Under the pieces are notes generated by a model that did no database searches, had not been told where the DNA came from, and worked only from the letters and a program-made list of their open reading frames with translations. From Streptomyces sp. SDr-06 (GTDB lineage Bacteria > Actinomycetota > Actinomycetes > Streptomycetales > Streptomycetaceae): a stretch of DNA of 64,000 nt. Position numbers and translations under genes: made by a program. This document shows, piece after piece, positions 45,305-54,480 of the stretch; position 1 is the first letter of the stretch, and the number at the start of each line of letters is the position of its first letter. Where the stretch lies: the NCBI RefSeq assembly GCF_003324565.1, contig NZ_QOLA01000018.1:112730-176729 (forward strand), in the 5' to 3' direction.

Positions 45305-46723
45305 CTACTGGTTCGCCAGGACCTGATCGACCTGCTTCTGGGCGGTCGAGAGCAGCGCCGCGATGTCGGCGTCCTTGTTGGTGAGCACCGCGGACATCGC
45401 GTTGTCGAGGACCTTGTAGACCTCCTGCGCCTTGGGCGGCTCCGCTTTTCCGGGGACCGGCTTGGCGAGGTAGGGCGCGAAGTTGGCGACCGGCATGGTG
45501 GCGTTGTCGGTCCGGGACTTGAGGTCCGCGGCCTTCACGTCGCCGGTGAAGAAGTTCGGCTGCGGCACGCCGACGGGCAGCTGGTCGGCCTTGGTGCGGG
45601 CCCAGTCGAACTGGCCCTTGCCGGGGCTGAGGTTCTTGAAGTTGAGCCAGGCGATCGCGGCCTTGATCTTGTCGGGCGAGCTGCCCTGCTTGATCATGTA
45701 GCCGTTGCCGCCGGTGAGCGTGGCCCTGCCGGCGGGAATGGGGCCCATGCCGAAGTTCTCGTACTTGGCGCCGAGTTGCTGGACCATGTACGCGATGTCG
45801 TCGGGTGCGGCGAGGAACATGCCGAGCTTGTCGGCGGTGATCTGCTTCTGGAGGTCGCCCCACTTCAGGAGCTGGGTCCTGCTCATGCTCTGGTCGCTCC
45901 AGCGCATGTCGTGCAGCTGCTGGAGGACCTGCCTGCCGGTGGCGTTGTCGAAGGCGGCCTTTCCGTCGGGGCCCACCACGTCGCCGCCGAGGCTGTAGAG
46001 GGCGGCGGTGAAGTGCCAGCCGCCGGTGTTCTCCGCGCTGTATTCGCCGTAGCCGTAGACGCCGTTGCCGAGCTTGGCGATGGCCCGGGAGTCGGCGCGC
46101 ACCTCGTCCCAGGTGGCCGGAGGCTTGTCCGGGTCGAGCCCGGCCTGCTGGAACAGCTTCCGGTTGATCATGATGCCCATCTGGTAGTTGCTGGTGGGCA
46201 GGCCGTACATCTTGCCGTCCTTCTTGTACACCCCCATCACGGCCGGGTCGATGCTGTTCAGGGCCGGTACGGACGCGGCGGTGACGTAGGCCGAGATGTC
46301 GGCGGCGCCGTTGTTGTCCAGGACCTGCTGGAGATCGGTGAAGTACGTGTAGAAGACGTCCGGTTGGGACTTCGCCTTGAGGGCGGCGGTGAAGCGGGCG
46401 GGCTCCTCGCACTGGCCGGGCGTGGACTTGCCGATGATGTGGACGTTCGGGTAGGTCCTGTTGAACGTCGCGACGTCCTGCTTCCACTCCCTGAGCTCGG
46501 CGGCCTTGGCGGCCGGCGGCATGCAGTCGATGGTGAGGTCCACCTTGGCCCCGGGGTCGAGCGGGGCCGCGGGGTCGCTCGACCCGCTGCCGGGCCGGTT
46601 GCCGCCGCTTCCCGTGTCGCTGCTGGTTCCGCAGGCGGCGAGGGCGGTGAGCGCGACGGCGCTGACGAGTGCGAGGGCGGTGCGGCGTCCTGGTCGTGCG
46701 GGGCTGAACGAGGTGCGTCTCAT
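45305..46723 (-). CDS. Carbohydrate ABC transporter substrate-binding lipoprotein
   Basis: A 472-residue extracytoplasmic solute-binding protein (family 1). The signal peptide ends in a lipobox, ALTALAACGTSS (Cys about residue 31), then a Gly/Ser/Pro linker and the two-lobed domain with FTAALKAKSQPDVFYTYFTDLQQVLDNNGAADIS and PTSNYQMGIMINRKLFQQAGLDP. It is expected to bind alpha-gluco-oligosaccharides released by the GH87 enzymes. ATG 46721-46723 is the start that gives the signal peptide; residues before it look non-coding. It is the first gene of the importer operon. Confidence 0.88.
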   Translation of the reverse strand: MRRTSFSPARPGRRTALALVSAVALTALAACGTSSDTGSGGNRPGSGSSDPAAPLDPGAKVDLTIDCMPPAAKAAELREWKQDVATFNRTYPNVHIIGKSTPGQCEEPARFTAALKAKSQPDVFYTYFTDLQQVLDNNGAADISAYVTAASVPALNSIDPAVMGVYKKDGKMYGLPTSNYQMGIMINRKLFQQAGLDPDKPPATWDEVRADSRAIAKLGNGVYGYGEYSAENTGGWHFTAALYSLGGDVVGPDGKAAFDNATGRQVLQQLHDMRWSDQSMSRTQLLKWGDLQKQITADKLGMFLAAPDDIAYMVQQLGAKYENFGMGPIPAGRATLTGGNGYMIKQGSSPDKIKAAIAWLNFKNLSPGKGQFDWARTKADQLPVGVPQPNFFTGDVKAADLKSRTDNATMPVANFAPYLAKPVPGKAEPPKAQEVYKVLDNAMSAVLTNKDADIAALLSTAQKQVDQVLANQ

Positions 46724-46805
46724 CGGAGGACCCCTTCGGGGAGGAGCGTCGAGGCCCGGCCGGCGGCAGCGGGGCGCGGCACACTCAACCACCGGCATCA
46801 CATCA

Positions 46806-46821
46806 GCGCAATATCTCGCGC
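46806..46821. promoter_or_regulatory. Candidate LacI-regulator site GCGCAATATCTCGCGC before the importer operon
   Basis: An interrupted GCGC...GCGC dyad about 83 bp upstream of the binding-protein start. On the coding strand it reads GCGCGAGATATTGCGC. A related site lies before the second GH87 gene at 52455-52474. Confidence 0.5.
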
Positions 46822-46934
46822 CAATTTCGTAAAACTTCGACAGTCCGTTGTACGCGTGGGATGCGGCGGGCGCACACAACGGCGCGCCGGGCGGCAGTGG
46901 CCCGGCGCGCCGGAGGAGGACGGTACGGAAACGG

Positions 46935-47942
46935 CTAGCGGGGAACCTGCGCGGTCGAGCCGCGCACCACCAGCTCGGGCTCGAAGAGCAGCTCGCCGGG
47001 GGGCACCACGCCGCCCTGGATCTGCGCGGACAGGAGCTCGACGGCGGCGCGGCCCATCGCCTCGATGGGCTGGCGGACCGTGGTCAGCGGGGGCTCGGTG
47101 CAGTTCATGAACGCGGAGTCGTCGTAGCCGACGACGGAGACGTCGCGGGGCACGTCGAGGCCGCGCCTGCGGGCGGCCCGCACCGCGCCGAGCGCGAGCG
47201 GGTCGCTGGCGCAGATGATGCCGGTGACGCCGCGCTCCAGGAGCCGGGAGGCCGCGGCCTGGCCGCCCTCGAGGGAGAACATGGCGCGCTCGATCCGGTC
47301 CTCGCCGAGCTCGCCGCCGGCCGCCGCCAGCAGCGCGCGGGCCGCGTCCAGCTTGCGCCGCGAGGGGACGTGGTCGGGCGGCCCGAGCACCAGGCCGATG
47401 CGCTGGTGGCCGAGCGAGACCAGGTGGCGCCAGGCCTGTTCCATGGCGACCGCGTCGTCGCAGGCGACACAGGGGAAGTCGAGGTGCTCGATGGCCGCGT
47501 TGATCAGGACGACGGGGACCTTGCGGTCGGCGAGCTGCCGGTAGTGCCCGTGCGGGGCCTCCATCTGCGCGAAGAGGCCGCCCGCGAAGACGACACCCGA
47601 GACCTGCTGCTGAAGGAGCAGGTCGACGTAGTCGGCCTCGGAGACGCCGCCCTTGGTCTGGGTGCACAGGACCGGGGTGAGCCCCTGTTGGGCGAGCGCA
47701 CCGCCGATGACCTCGGCGAACGCCGGGAAGATGGGGTTCTGCAGCTCGGGCAGAACCAGGCCGACGAGCCGGGCCCGCTCGCCGCGCAGCTGGGTCGGGC
47801 GCTCGTAGCCGAGCACGTCGAGCGCCGTGAGCACGGCCTGCCGGGTGGATTCGGAGACTCCCGGTTTGCCGTTGAGCACTCGGCTGACCGTGGCCTCGCT
47901 GACTCCTACCTTCTTCGCCACCTGAGCAAGTCGTCGCGTCAT
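46935..47942 (-). CDS. LacI-family transcriptional regulator
   Basis: A 335-residue repressor. The N-terminal HTH (about 4-50) reads LAQVAKKVGVSEATVSRVLNGKPGVSESTRQAVLTALDVLGY, with the hinge about 50-60, and the sugar-binding core has VGLVLPELQNPIFPAFAEVIGGAL, then the C-terminal region GYDDSAFMNCTEPPLTTVRQPIEAMGRAA. It lies between the importer operon and the second GH87 gene, all on one strand, so it probably governs both. Start ATG 47940-47942 gives the standard MTRRLAQVA; upstream residues look non-coding. A LacI-type palindrome is 25 bp upstream. Confidence 0.92.
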   Translation of the reverse strand: MTRRLAQVAKKVGVSEATVSRVLNGKPGVSESTRQAVLTALDVLGYERPTQLRGERARLVGLVLPELQNPIFPAFAEVIGGALAQQGLTPVLCTQTKGGVSEADYVDLLLQQQVSGVVFAGGLFAQMEAPHGHYRQLADRKVPVVLINAAIEHLDFPCVACDDAVAMEQAWRHLVSLGHQRIGLVLGPPDHVPSRRKLDAARALLAAAGGELGEDRIERAMFSLEGGQAAASRLLERGVTGIICASDPLALGAVRAARRRGLDVPRDVSVVGYDDSAFMNCTEPPLTTVRQPIEAMGRAAVELLSAQIQGGVVPPGELLFEPELVVRGSTAQVPR

Positions 47943-47966
47943 GCGCGCAAGACTAGCGCAAGCCAT

Positions 47967-47979
47967 GCAAGCGGTTTGC
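47967..47979. promoter_or_regulatory. LacI-type operator GCAAGCGGTTTGC
   Basis: Near-palindrome with GCAA-x-CG-x-TTGC geometry as in LacI/GalR operators, 25 bp upstream of the regulator start, with two direct GCGCAAG repeats (47945-47951 and 47956-47962) beside it. It suggests autoregulation. Confidence 0.6.
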
Positions 47980-48032
47980 GTTCCGATGAGCCGAGGTGCG
48001 GACGCGACCGGGCCTGGTTCGGCGGGCATGCG

Positions 48033-48064
48033 GGATGCCGCCCCGGCGAACCGGGGCGGCATCC
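48033..48064. terminator. Terminator of the second GH87 gene
   Basis: Perfect 14-bp stem GGATGCCGCCCCGG, loop CGAA, CCGGGGCGGCATCC. It lies 14 bp beyond the GH87 stop on the minus strand and separates that transcript from lacI. Confidence 0.85.
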
Positions 48065-48077
48065 GCGATGGCCTCCG

Positions 48078-51000
48078 TTACGGGTTGATGTTGATCTTGA
48101 AGGTGGAGGTGGTGTTCCTGATGTCCTGCGCGTTGCCGCTCAGCTTCAGGTCGTTGAACGTCACCTCGCCGACGGCCGGCCCCTGACCGGGTTCGGGCTG
48201 CTCGTTGGCCCAGATGCCGAACCCGGACTTGGCGTCGAAGGCGTCGCCGCTCTTCTTCGCGCCGCTGATGCTGACATGGGTGAGCACGCTGTCCTTGACG
48301 GGGTACAGCGGTGTGCCGCCGTTGTACTTCGTCTGGAACATGATCCCGGAGTACGTGGGGTCGGTGATGTCCAGATCACTGACGCGGATCCCCTGGAACT
48401 CGTACTCGGCGGAGTACATCCACAGCGCCCCGAAGGCCTGCGCGCCCCAGAAGTGCCCGCCGGCGCGCACCAGCGAGATGCCCTGGAAGTTCGTCGGGTC
48501 GCTGCCGAAGCCGAGCGCCGGGATCGACCCGAACTTCAGCGTGCCGATGGTCAGTCCGGGATAGGTGAGCGTGTCGGCCGCGTACAGGTTCCGGAAGGTG
48601 TTGGCGGTGCCTCCGTAGACGGCGAACCCGGCGGCCCGCCAGGTGAGCAGGGCGCTCAGGTTCTGGAAGACGTTGCCGGTCTCGTCCGCGTTGTTGATGT
48701 CGGTCGCCGGGAACAGCGCGAAGCTGTCGTCTCCGGTGGAGCGGGCCTCCACATTGCTGATGGTGTTGTCACTGCTGCCGTTGGTGAGGTTGATCCCGTC
48801 CGCGTACAGGTCGCGGACCCGGGAGTTCTCGATGGTGATGTGGTCGGTGTTGGTGCCCCAGTACAGGCACATCATGTGCTCGACCCACACGTTGTCGATG
48901 GTCATGTTCGCGACGTTCGACCAGTTGAAGACCTTGCCGGGGCCGTCGTTGCGCGAGGTGTAGTTGCCGAAGAAGCCGAAGCCGGTGAAGGAGGAGCCGT
49001 TGGCGGAGGACTGGACGTCGAACCCGGCGTCGGTGTTCTCCTGGTCGGCCGGGGTGGCGAACCGGGTGAACCAGGGGCCCGCGCCCACCACCTTGACGGC
49101 CTTGCCGTAGACCTGGAACTTGTTGCTGGTCGCGTAGGTGCCCGGCGGCAGATAGACGCCGACGAGCCTGCCGGTGGTGTCCATCCGCACCGCGTCCAGG
49201 GCGTTCTGCACATCCTGCTGAGTGGTGCCGGACGGCACGGCATAGGCCGCCGGATCCGGGTTGGGCACCTGGCTGACCTGCTCCAGGTCGATGAAGTCGA
49301 TCGCGTACGTGGAGGAGTTCGCGGCGTCCTTCTGGAGCCGGATGGTGCTGCCCGCCTTGACGGTGTCGCCGAGCAGGACGTTGGCCTCGTCGTAGATGTG
49401 GCGCGGGCCTCCGGAGCCCGGCGAGTTGCTCGGGCTCGCCTCGGCGCCGTACTGCCACATGTACTTCGAGGTCAGGTCAATGGCTTTGCGGAAGGTGCCG
49501 TCGACATAGAGGTCCAGGGTCGCGTTGATGCCGCCACCGCCCGGGGCGTCCGGCAGGGAGAAGCGCGTCACCAGGCTGTTGGCATCGGCGCGGGCGGTGA
49601 ACTCCACATAGTTCCCGGTGGAGTTGAGCGTGACGGCTCTGCGGCCGGAGGCTTCGCCCGCGAGGTCGCCGATGGTCCGGTTGGGCCCGACGACCTGGGC
49701 GCCGCCGCCCGTCACCCCGTCCTCCGCCTCATAGGTGTCGTACGGCATGCTGGCCCCGCGCCCGACGAAGAAGGCCCGCGAGCTGGTGTTGTTGGCGCGC
49801 TTCACCGGCAGTTCGTTGGCATCGTCCGCGATCACCACCTTCGCCGTGTACTTGCCGTTGACGGCCGTCCAGTTGCCGAGGCTGACCGGCGGCGCCGTGG
49901 TGCCCGGTGCGAGCGCGCCGTCGTAGGCACCGGTGAGCGTCTTCACCGGGGCGCCCTTGTCGTCGAGCAGGGTCAGCGTGAGGGGGTGGCTGCCGCCCGC
50001 CGTGGCCAGGGTGCCCTGGTTCTTCAGCGTCACGGAGAAGGCGACCGACTGGCCCGCCGAGGGGGCGCTCGGCGACCAGGCGACCTGGGCGGCCACCAGG
50101 TCGGAGGAGTCGACCGGCTTGATGACCAGGGGGCTTCCCGTGAAGCTGTTGTTGGTCTCGTTCTGTTCGATGACGGTGTTGTCCGGATCAACGACCGCGC
50201 TCAGCGGATAGGTTCCCGCGTCGTGCGTGCCGATGGAGGCGCTCACCGTCTGCGCGGCGCCGGCCGCCAGCGCGCCCACGGTCGCGGTGGCCGCCTTGGA
50301 GCCGCCGAGCTGGAAGGCGACGGTGGTCGCGGGCGAGGCGCTCGTCCCCTTGTTGTGCACGGTCGCCGCCAGCGTCACGGCGTCCGACTCGACGGGTGCG
50401 GACGGGCTGGCCGTCAGCGCGGTGACCTCCAGATCCGGGTTGGGCGCGGGCACCCCCACGACCTGGAACTCCGCGATCTGCCCGCCCGTTGCCCCGGTGT
50501 TGGAGGTGAACCTGAGCTGGACGTCGGCGACCCGCGCCGCGACCGGTATGGCCACCGTGTTCCCGCTCGCCGGGTCGAAGGTGTAGTCCTTGGCCGGCAC
50601 GAGGCCGGTGTAGGACGAGGCGCTCTGCTCGCGCCCGAGCACCTCGATGTTCTGGGTCCGCCTGCCCCAGGCACTGTCCGGATTGAGCTTCAGGACCACG
50701 GTGTTGGTGTCCGCGTTGGCGCCGAGCTTGACGGTGAGGGTGCTCGGGTAGCCGCCCGGGGCGCTCTCCCAGTAGGTCGCCGTGTTGTTGTCGTCGGCGT
50801 TCTCGGCGACGAAGGCGAACGCGGCGGAGGAGGCCGTGATCGGCTTGCCCACGGCGAGGTTGGAGCCGTCCCCGCTCGACGTCCCGTTGCGGGTCACGGT
50901 GTTGCTCGCGGCGGACTGGTTGCCCGCCGCGTCCCTGGCACGCACGTAGTACGAGACGGTCACGGTGACCGGCTCGCTGTCGGTGTACGTGGTGACATCG

Positions 51001-52385
51001 CCCGCCACGGTCTTGAGCAGCTGGTTGTTGGCGTAGACGTCGTACCCGGTGACACCCACGTTGTCGCTCGAGGCCGTCCAGGCGAGCTTGATCTGCCCGG
51101 CCGCGGGCTCGGTGAAGGCGAGTCCCGAGGGCGCGGTCGGGGCCTGGGTGTCGCCCGAACTCCCCTTGCGTGTCACGCTGTTGCTGTCGCCCGACTGGTT
51201 GCCCGCGGCGTCCTTGGCCCGGACGACATAGGTGACCGTGGCGCTCGCCGGCTGGGTGTCGGTGTACGCGGTGACGTTCCCGGCCACGCTGGTGCGCAGC
51301 TCGCCGTTGGCGTAGATGTCGTATCCGGTGACCGCGGTGTCGTCGGTGGCCGCGTCCCAGGTCAGCCGGATCTGACCGGCCGACGGCTCGCTGTAGGCGA
51401 GGTTCCTCGGGGCGGTCGGCGGCTGCGTGTCGCCGGTCGCCGGGCCGTAGATCTCCAGCTCGGAGAGTTGCGCGCCGGGCTGGACCGTGTTGGCCGAGAC
51501 GAGCACCCGCAGATAGCGGGTCGTGGCCGGGCCGAACGCGACGGGCACGGTGAGCCCGTTGGCCGGGGTGAAGTCGTAGCCCTGGGACGCGGTCAGATCG
51601 GTGAAGTCGGTGCCGTTGGCGCTGCCCTGGACCTTGAGGGTCTGGGTGCGGGCTCCCCAGCCGTCCGGCAGCTTGAGGACCACCTTGTCGACCGGGACGG
51701 TGGCACCCAGGTCGGCCTGGAGCCACTGCGGGAAGGCGTTGTTGGCGCTCTCCCAGTAGCTCGCCTTGTTGCCGTCGTTGGCGTTGGCCGCGGCATAGGT
51801 CTGCGTGGAACTGCTCGCGGTGAGGGTCCTGCCGAGGGCGAGGTTGGTGCCGTCGCCTTGGTTGGCCGCGTGCACTTCGAGGGAGGAGAGCTGGGCCGCC
51901 TGCCAGCCGGTGTTCGCCGTGATGGCGATCCGCACGATCCGGGCCGTGGAGGCGGCGAAACCGATCCTGACCGTATTGCCCGAGCTCTGCGTGAAGGCGT
52001 ACGCCGCCGAGCCCACCAGAGTGGTGAATCCGGTGCCGTCGGTGCTGCCCTGCACGGACAGGGTCTCCTTGCGGTCGCCCCAGGAGGCGGGGAGCTTCAG
52101 GACGACCTCGTCGATGCGGCTGGGGGCGCCGAAGTCGGTCTGTATCCACTGCGGGAAGGCGCTGCCCGCGCTCTCCCAGTACGTCGACTGATCGCCGTCG
52201 GTCACGTTCTTGGCGACGTAGGGCCCGTTCGCGCCGGAGGCCGACGCGGGCTTTCCGGCGGCCAGGTCCGGGCCGCCCGCCGCCGAGGCGGAGAGCGTGG
52301 GCCAACCGATCATGAACAGGCTGGTGGCGAGGACCGCGGCGAGCAATCGGACCCGCGTACGCCATCTCCAACGGTGCGTTCTCAT
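48078..52385 (-). CDS. Large multimodular secreted GH87 glucanase
   Basis: A 1435-residue secreted enzyme. Domains in order: signal peptide (about 1-36); discoidin module 1 (38-174); discoidin 2 (178-314); two fibronectin type III domains (322-406, 413-500); discoidin 3 (505-645); two CARDB-like domains (650-757, 760-874); a CBM6/35-like domain (882-1038); and a C-terminal beta-helix catalytic domain (1045-1435). D1196, D1219 and D1220 (ADGINL and STGDDSFALF) have the GH87 spacing seen in the other enzyme. The modular order resembles alpha-1,3-glucanases of Bacillus. ATG 52383-52385 gives the signal peptide. An upstream site related to that of the importer operon suggests co-control. Confidence 0.88.
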   Translation of the reverse strand: MRTHRWRWRTRVRLLAAVLATSLFMIGWPTLSASAAGGPDLAAGKPASASGANGPYVAKNVTDGDQSTYWESAGSAFPQWIQTDFGAPSRIDEVVLKLPASWGDRKETLSVQGSTDGTGFTTLVGSAAYAFTQSSGNTVRIGFAASTARIVRIAITANTGWQAAQLSSLEVHAANQGDGTNLALGRTLTASSSTQTYAAANANDGNKASYWESANNAFPQWLQADLGATVPVDKVVLKLPDGWGARTQTLKVQGSANGTDFTDLTASQGYDFTPANGLTVPVAFGPATTRYLRVLVSANTVQPGAQLSELEIYGPATGDTQPPTAPRNLAYSEPSAGQIRLTWDAATDDTAVTGYDIYANGELRTSVAGNVTAYTDTQPASATVTYVVRAKDAAGNQSGDSNSVTRKGSSGDTQAPTAPSGLAFTEPAAGQIKLAWTASSDNVGVTGYDVYANNQLLKTVAGDVTTYTDSEPVTVTVSYYVRARDAAGNQSAASNTVTRNGTSSGDGSNLAVGKPITASSAAFAFVAENADDNNTATYWESAPGGYPSTLTVKLGANADTNTVVLKLNPDSAWGRRTQNIEVLGREQSASSYTGLVPAKDYTFDPASGNTVAIPVAARVADVQLRFTSNTGATGGQIAEFQVVGVPAPNPDLEVTALTASPSAPVESDAVTLAATVHNKGTSASPATTVAFQLGGSKAATATVGALAAGAAQTVSASIGTHDAGTYPLSAVVDPDNTVIEQNETNNSFTGSPLVIKPVDSSDLVAAQVAWSPSAPSAGQSVAFSVTLKNQGTLATAGGSHPLTLTLLDDKGAPVKTLTGAYDGALAPGTTAPPVSLGNWTAVNGKYTAKVVIADDANELPVKRANNTSSRAFFVGRGASMPYDTYEAEDGVTGGGAQVVGPNRTIGDLAGEASGRRAVTLNSTGNYVEFTARADANSLVTRFSLPDAPGGGGINATLDLYVDGTFRKAIDLTSKYMWQYGAEASPSNSPGSGGPRHIYDEANVLLGDTVKAGSTIRLQKDAANSSTYAIDFIDLEQVSQVPNPDPAAYAVPSGTTQQDVQNALDAVRMDTTGRLVGVYLPPGTYATSNKFQVYGKAVKVVGAGPWFTRFATPADQENTDAGFDVQSSANGSSFTGFGFFGNYTSRNDGPGKVFNWSNVANMTIDNVWVEHMMCLYWGTNTDHITIENSRVRDLYADGINLTNGSSDNTISNVEARSTGDDSFALFPATDINNADETGNVFQNLSALLTWRAAGFAVYGGTANTFRNLYAADTLTYPGLTIGTLKFGSIPALGFGSDPTNFQGISLVRAGGHFWGAQAFGALWMYSAEYEFQGIRVSDLDITDPTYSGIMFQTKYNGGTPLYPVKDSVLTHVSISGAKKSGDAFDAKSGFGIWANEQPEPGQGPAVGEVTFNDLKLSGNAQDIRNTTSTFKININP

Positions 52386-52442
52386 GTGTCCCCGATCTGC
52401 GCGACTAGGGGGAGGTCTCGGCCAGGGCTCCTGCCGACCGAG

Positions 52443-52454
52443 TTTCTGCAGAAA
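52443..52454. promoter_or_regulatory. Perfect palindrome TTTCTGCAGAAA
   Basis: A 12-bp self-complementary element 58 bp before the large GH87 start, abutting the candidate LacI site. It may be a second operator or part of one composite site. Confidence 0.4.
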
Positions 52455-52474
52455 AGCGCCCGATAATTTGCGCT
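52455..52474. promoter_or_regulatory. Candidate LacI-regulator site AGCGC-N10-GCGCT
   Basis: AGCGC and GCGCT arms frame the AT-rich CCGATAATTT. On its other strand it reads AGCGCAAATTATCGG..., sharing AGCGCAA with the site before the importer operon (46806). Located 70 bp before the GH87 start. Confidence 0.5.
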
Positions 52475-52803
52475 GGGCGGTGAGAGAGTTGCAGAGATGC
52501 GTCCATGCGTCCATCCCCGCGACCGGCCGGGAAGCCGGGCGTACCACGCCGTCCGACGAACCGGAACGATCGCTTTCCTCCGCGTCACCGGCGCGTAGTG
52601 CGGCTTTCTCCGCAGCCCGACAACGGCCCGCAAGATATCCGCAAACAGCGCAAGCGAATTTCGGCGCGCCGAGTGGCGCGCAAGGAACCTCGCGGAGCCG
52701 TCCGGGGACCTGCCGGAGACCTTCGCCGCGGCGTTCCCGGTGATCGCACGGTGATCCCTCGGGGATTTCGGGAAGCGACCCGGGGCGTCTAACGTGCCTA
52801 CCC

Positions 52804-54480
52804 ATGACCGCCCCACCCACCAGGACCGCACCGCGTCGGCGGCGGCTGGGCTGGCCGCGGCGCGTCTTCTCCCAGGTGCTGCTCATGCAGCTGACCATCG
52901 CCGCCGGAGTCGCCGTGCTGGCGACCGGGCTCTTCCTGGCCCCGCTCAGCGCCCAGCTCGACGACCAGGCCATGCGGCGCGCGCTCGCCATCGCCGAGGC
53001 CACCGCGGCCCAGCCGCAGGTCGCCGACCACCTGCTGGCCTCGCGCCCCACCGCCGACGGACCGGTACAGGCCGAGGCGGAGCGGGTCAGACGGGCGACG
53101 GGCGCCGAGTACGTGGTGGTCATGGACGCCCGGGGGGTGCGCTGGTCGCACACCGACACCGCGCAGATCGGCCGGCCGGTCTCCACCGACCCGAGCGACG
53201 CGCTCGCGGGCCGCGACGTCATGGAGATCGACAGCGGCACCCTGGGCCGCTCGGCCCGGGGCAAGGTGCCGCTGCGGGACGCGGGCGGCCGGATCGTGGG
53301 GGCCGTCTCCGTGGGCATCGAGTACGACAGCGTGCGGGCCCGGCTCCTGAACGCGATCCCGGGCCTGCTCGCCTACGCGGGCGGAGCGCTCGCGGTGGGC
53401 GCGCTCGCCGCGTACCTGATCGCCCGGCGCATCCACAAGCAGACCCGTGACCTGGCCTTCTCCGACATCTCCGGGCTGCTCGCGGAGCGCGAGGCCATGC
53501 TGCACTCCATCCGCGAAGGCGTGGTCGCGCTCGACCGGGAAGGCCGGATCCGACTGCTCAACGACGAGGCGCAGCGCCTCCTGGGCGTCGGCCCCGAAGC
53601 CGGGGGCCGGGCGCTGGACGAGGTGCTCGGAGCGGGACGTACGACCGATGTGCTCGCCGGCCGGGTCGAGGGCAGGGACCTGCTGACCGTGCGCGGCCAC
53701 CGCGTCCTGGTCGCCAACCGGATGCCGACCGACGACGGCGGTGCGGTCGCCACGCTCCGCGACCGCACCGAGCTGGAGCGGCTCGGCCGCGAGCTGGACT
53801 CGACGCGCGGCCTCATCGACGCCCTGCGCGCCCAGGACCACGAGCACGCCAACCGGCTGCACACCCTGCTGGGCCTGCTCGAACTGGAGCTGTACGAGGA
53901 GGCCCTCGAATTCATCACGGAGGTCGTCGGGGTGCACCGGGCCACCGCCGAGCAGGTCACCGAGAAGGTGAGGGACCCGCTGCTCGCCGCCGTCCTCGTC
54001 GGCAAGGCGACGGTCGCCGCCGAGCGCGCGGTCGCCCTGAGCCTGTCCCCCGCCACCGCGCTGCCGGACCGGCTCGTCGACCCGCGCGGCCTGGTCACGG
54101 TCACCGGCAACCTCCTGGACAACGCGCTCGACGCGACGGCCGGGACGCCGGGCGCCGAGGTCGAGGTGGAACTGCGCGCCGAGGGACGCACCGTCGTGCT
54201 GCGGGTCCGCGACAACGGGCCCGGCATCCCCGCCGAGCAGCGCGCGCTGGTCTTCACCGAGGGCTGGACCACCAAGGAGCCGCCCGCGCACGGCAAGCGG
54301 GGGCTCGGGCTCGCGCTGGTCGGCCGGTTCGCGGAGCGGATGGGCGGCAGTGCGCGGGTGGGCACGGCTCCCGGCGGCGGGGCGGAGTTCACCGTCGTCC
54401 TGCCCGACGCGCTGAGCGAGGCGCTGGACCGGCCCGCCGGGGACGGCCGGCGGAACAGGGCCACTCAGGAGGCGCGATGA
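52804..54480 (+). CDS. CitA/DcuS-type sensor histidine kinase
   Basis: A 558-residue kinase. TM1 (about 25-48), an extracellular PAS/CACHE-like sensor domain (about 50-185, with SHTDTAQIGRPVSTDPSDALAGRD), TM2 (about 187-208), a cytoplasmic PAS (about 225-320), then the DcuS-type phospho-acceptor H346 in QDHEHANRLH and the HATPase domain (NLLDNALDAT, DNGPGIP, GLGLALVGR). The family senses citrate or C4-dicarboxylates outside the cell. The stop overlaps the regulator start by 4 bp (ATGA). The true ligand is unknown. Confidence 0.9.
   Translation: MTAPPTRTAPRRRRLGWPRRVFSQVLLMQLTIAAGVAVLATGLFLAPLSAQLDDQAMRRALAIAEATAAQPQVADHLLASRPTADGPVQAEAERVRRATGAEYVVVMDARGVRWSHTDTAQIGRPVSTDPSDALAGRDVMEIDSGTLGRSARGKVPLRDAGGRIVGAVSVGIEYDSVRARLLNAIPGLLAYAGGALAVGALAAYLIARRIHKQTRDLAFSDISGLLAEREAMLHSIREGVVALDREGRIRLLNDEAQRLLGVGPEAGGRALDEVLGAGRTTDVLAGRVEGRDLLTVRGHRVLVANRMPTDDGGAVATLRDRTELERLGRELDSTRGLIDALRAQDHEHANRLHTLLGLLELELYEEALEFITEVVGVHRATAEQVTEKVRDPLLAAVLVGKATVAAERAVALSLSPATALPDRLVDPRGLVTVTGNLLDNALDATAGTPGAEVEVELRAEGRTVVLRVRDNGPGIPAEQRALVFTEGWTTKEPPAHGKRGLGLALVGRFAERMGGSARVGTAPGGGAEFTVVLPDALSEALDRPAGDGRRNRATQEAR

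Larger units (their letters stand above)
52386..52803. other. 418-bp divergent region between the GH87 gene and the CitA-type kinase
   Basis: Contains no credible gene. It holds a TTTCTGCAGAAA palindrome (52443-52454) directly beside the GCGC-armed site (52455-52474), both on the GH87 side, and an AT-rich run near 52640-52700. It must carry promoters for both directions. Confidence 0.6.

Noticed and set aside
46848..52466. A 1872-codon open frame on the plus strand across lacI and the large GH87 gene, and other very long antisense frames (for example 3105-7043, 39600-42788)
   Set aside because: They lie antisense to genes with clear domains and show Arg/Gly/His-rich low-complexity products. 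High GC makes stop codons rare in such frames.
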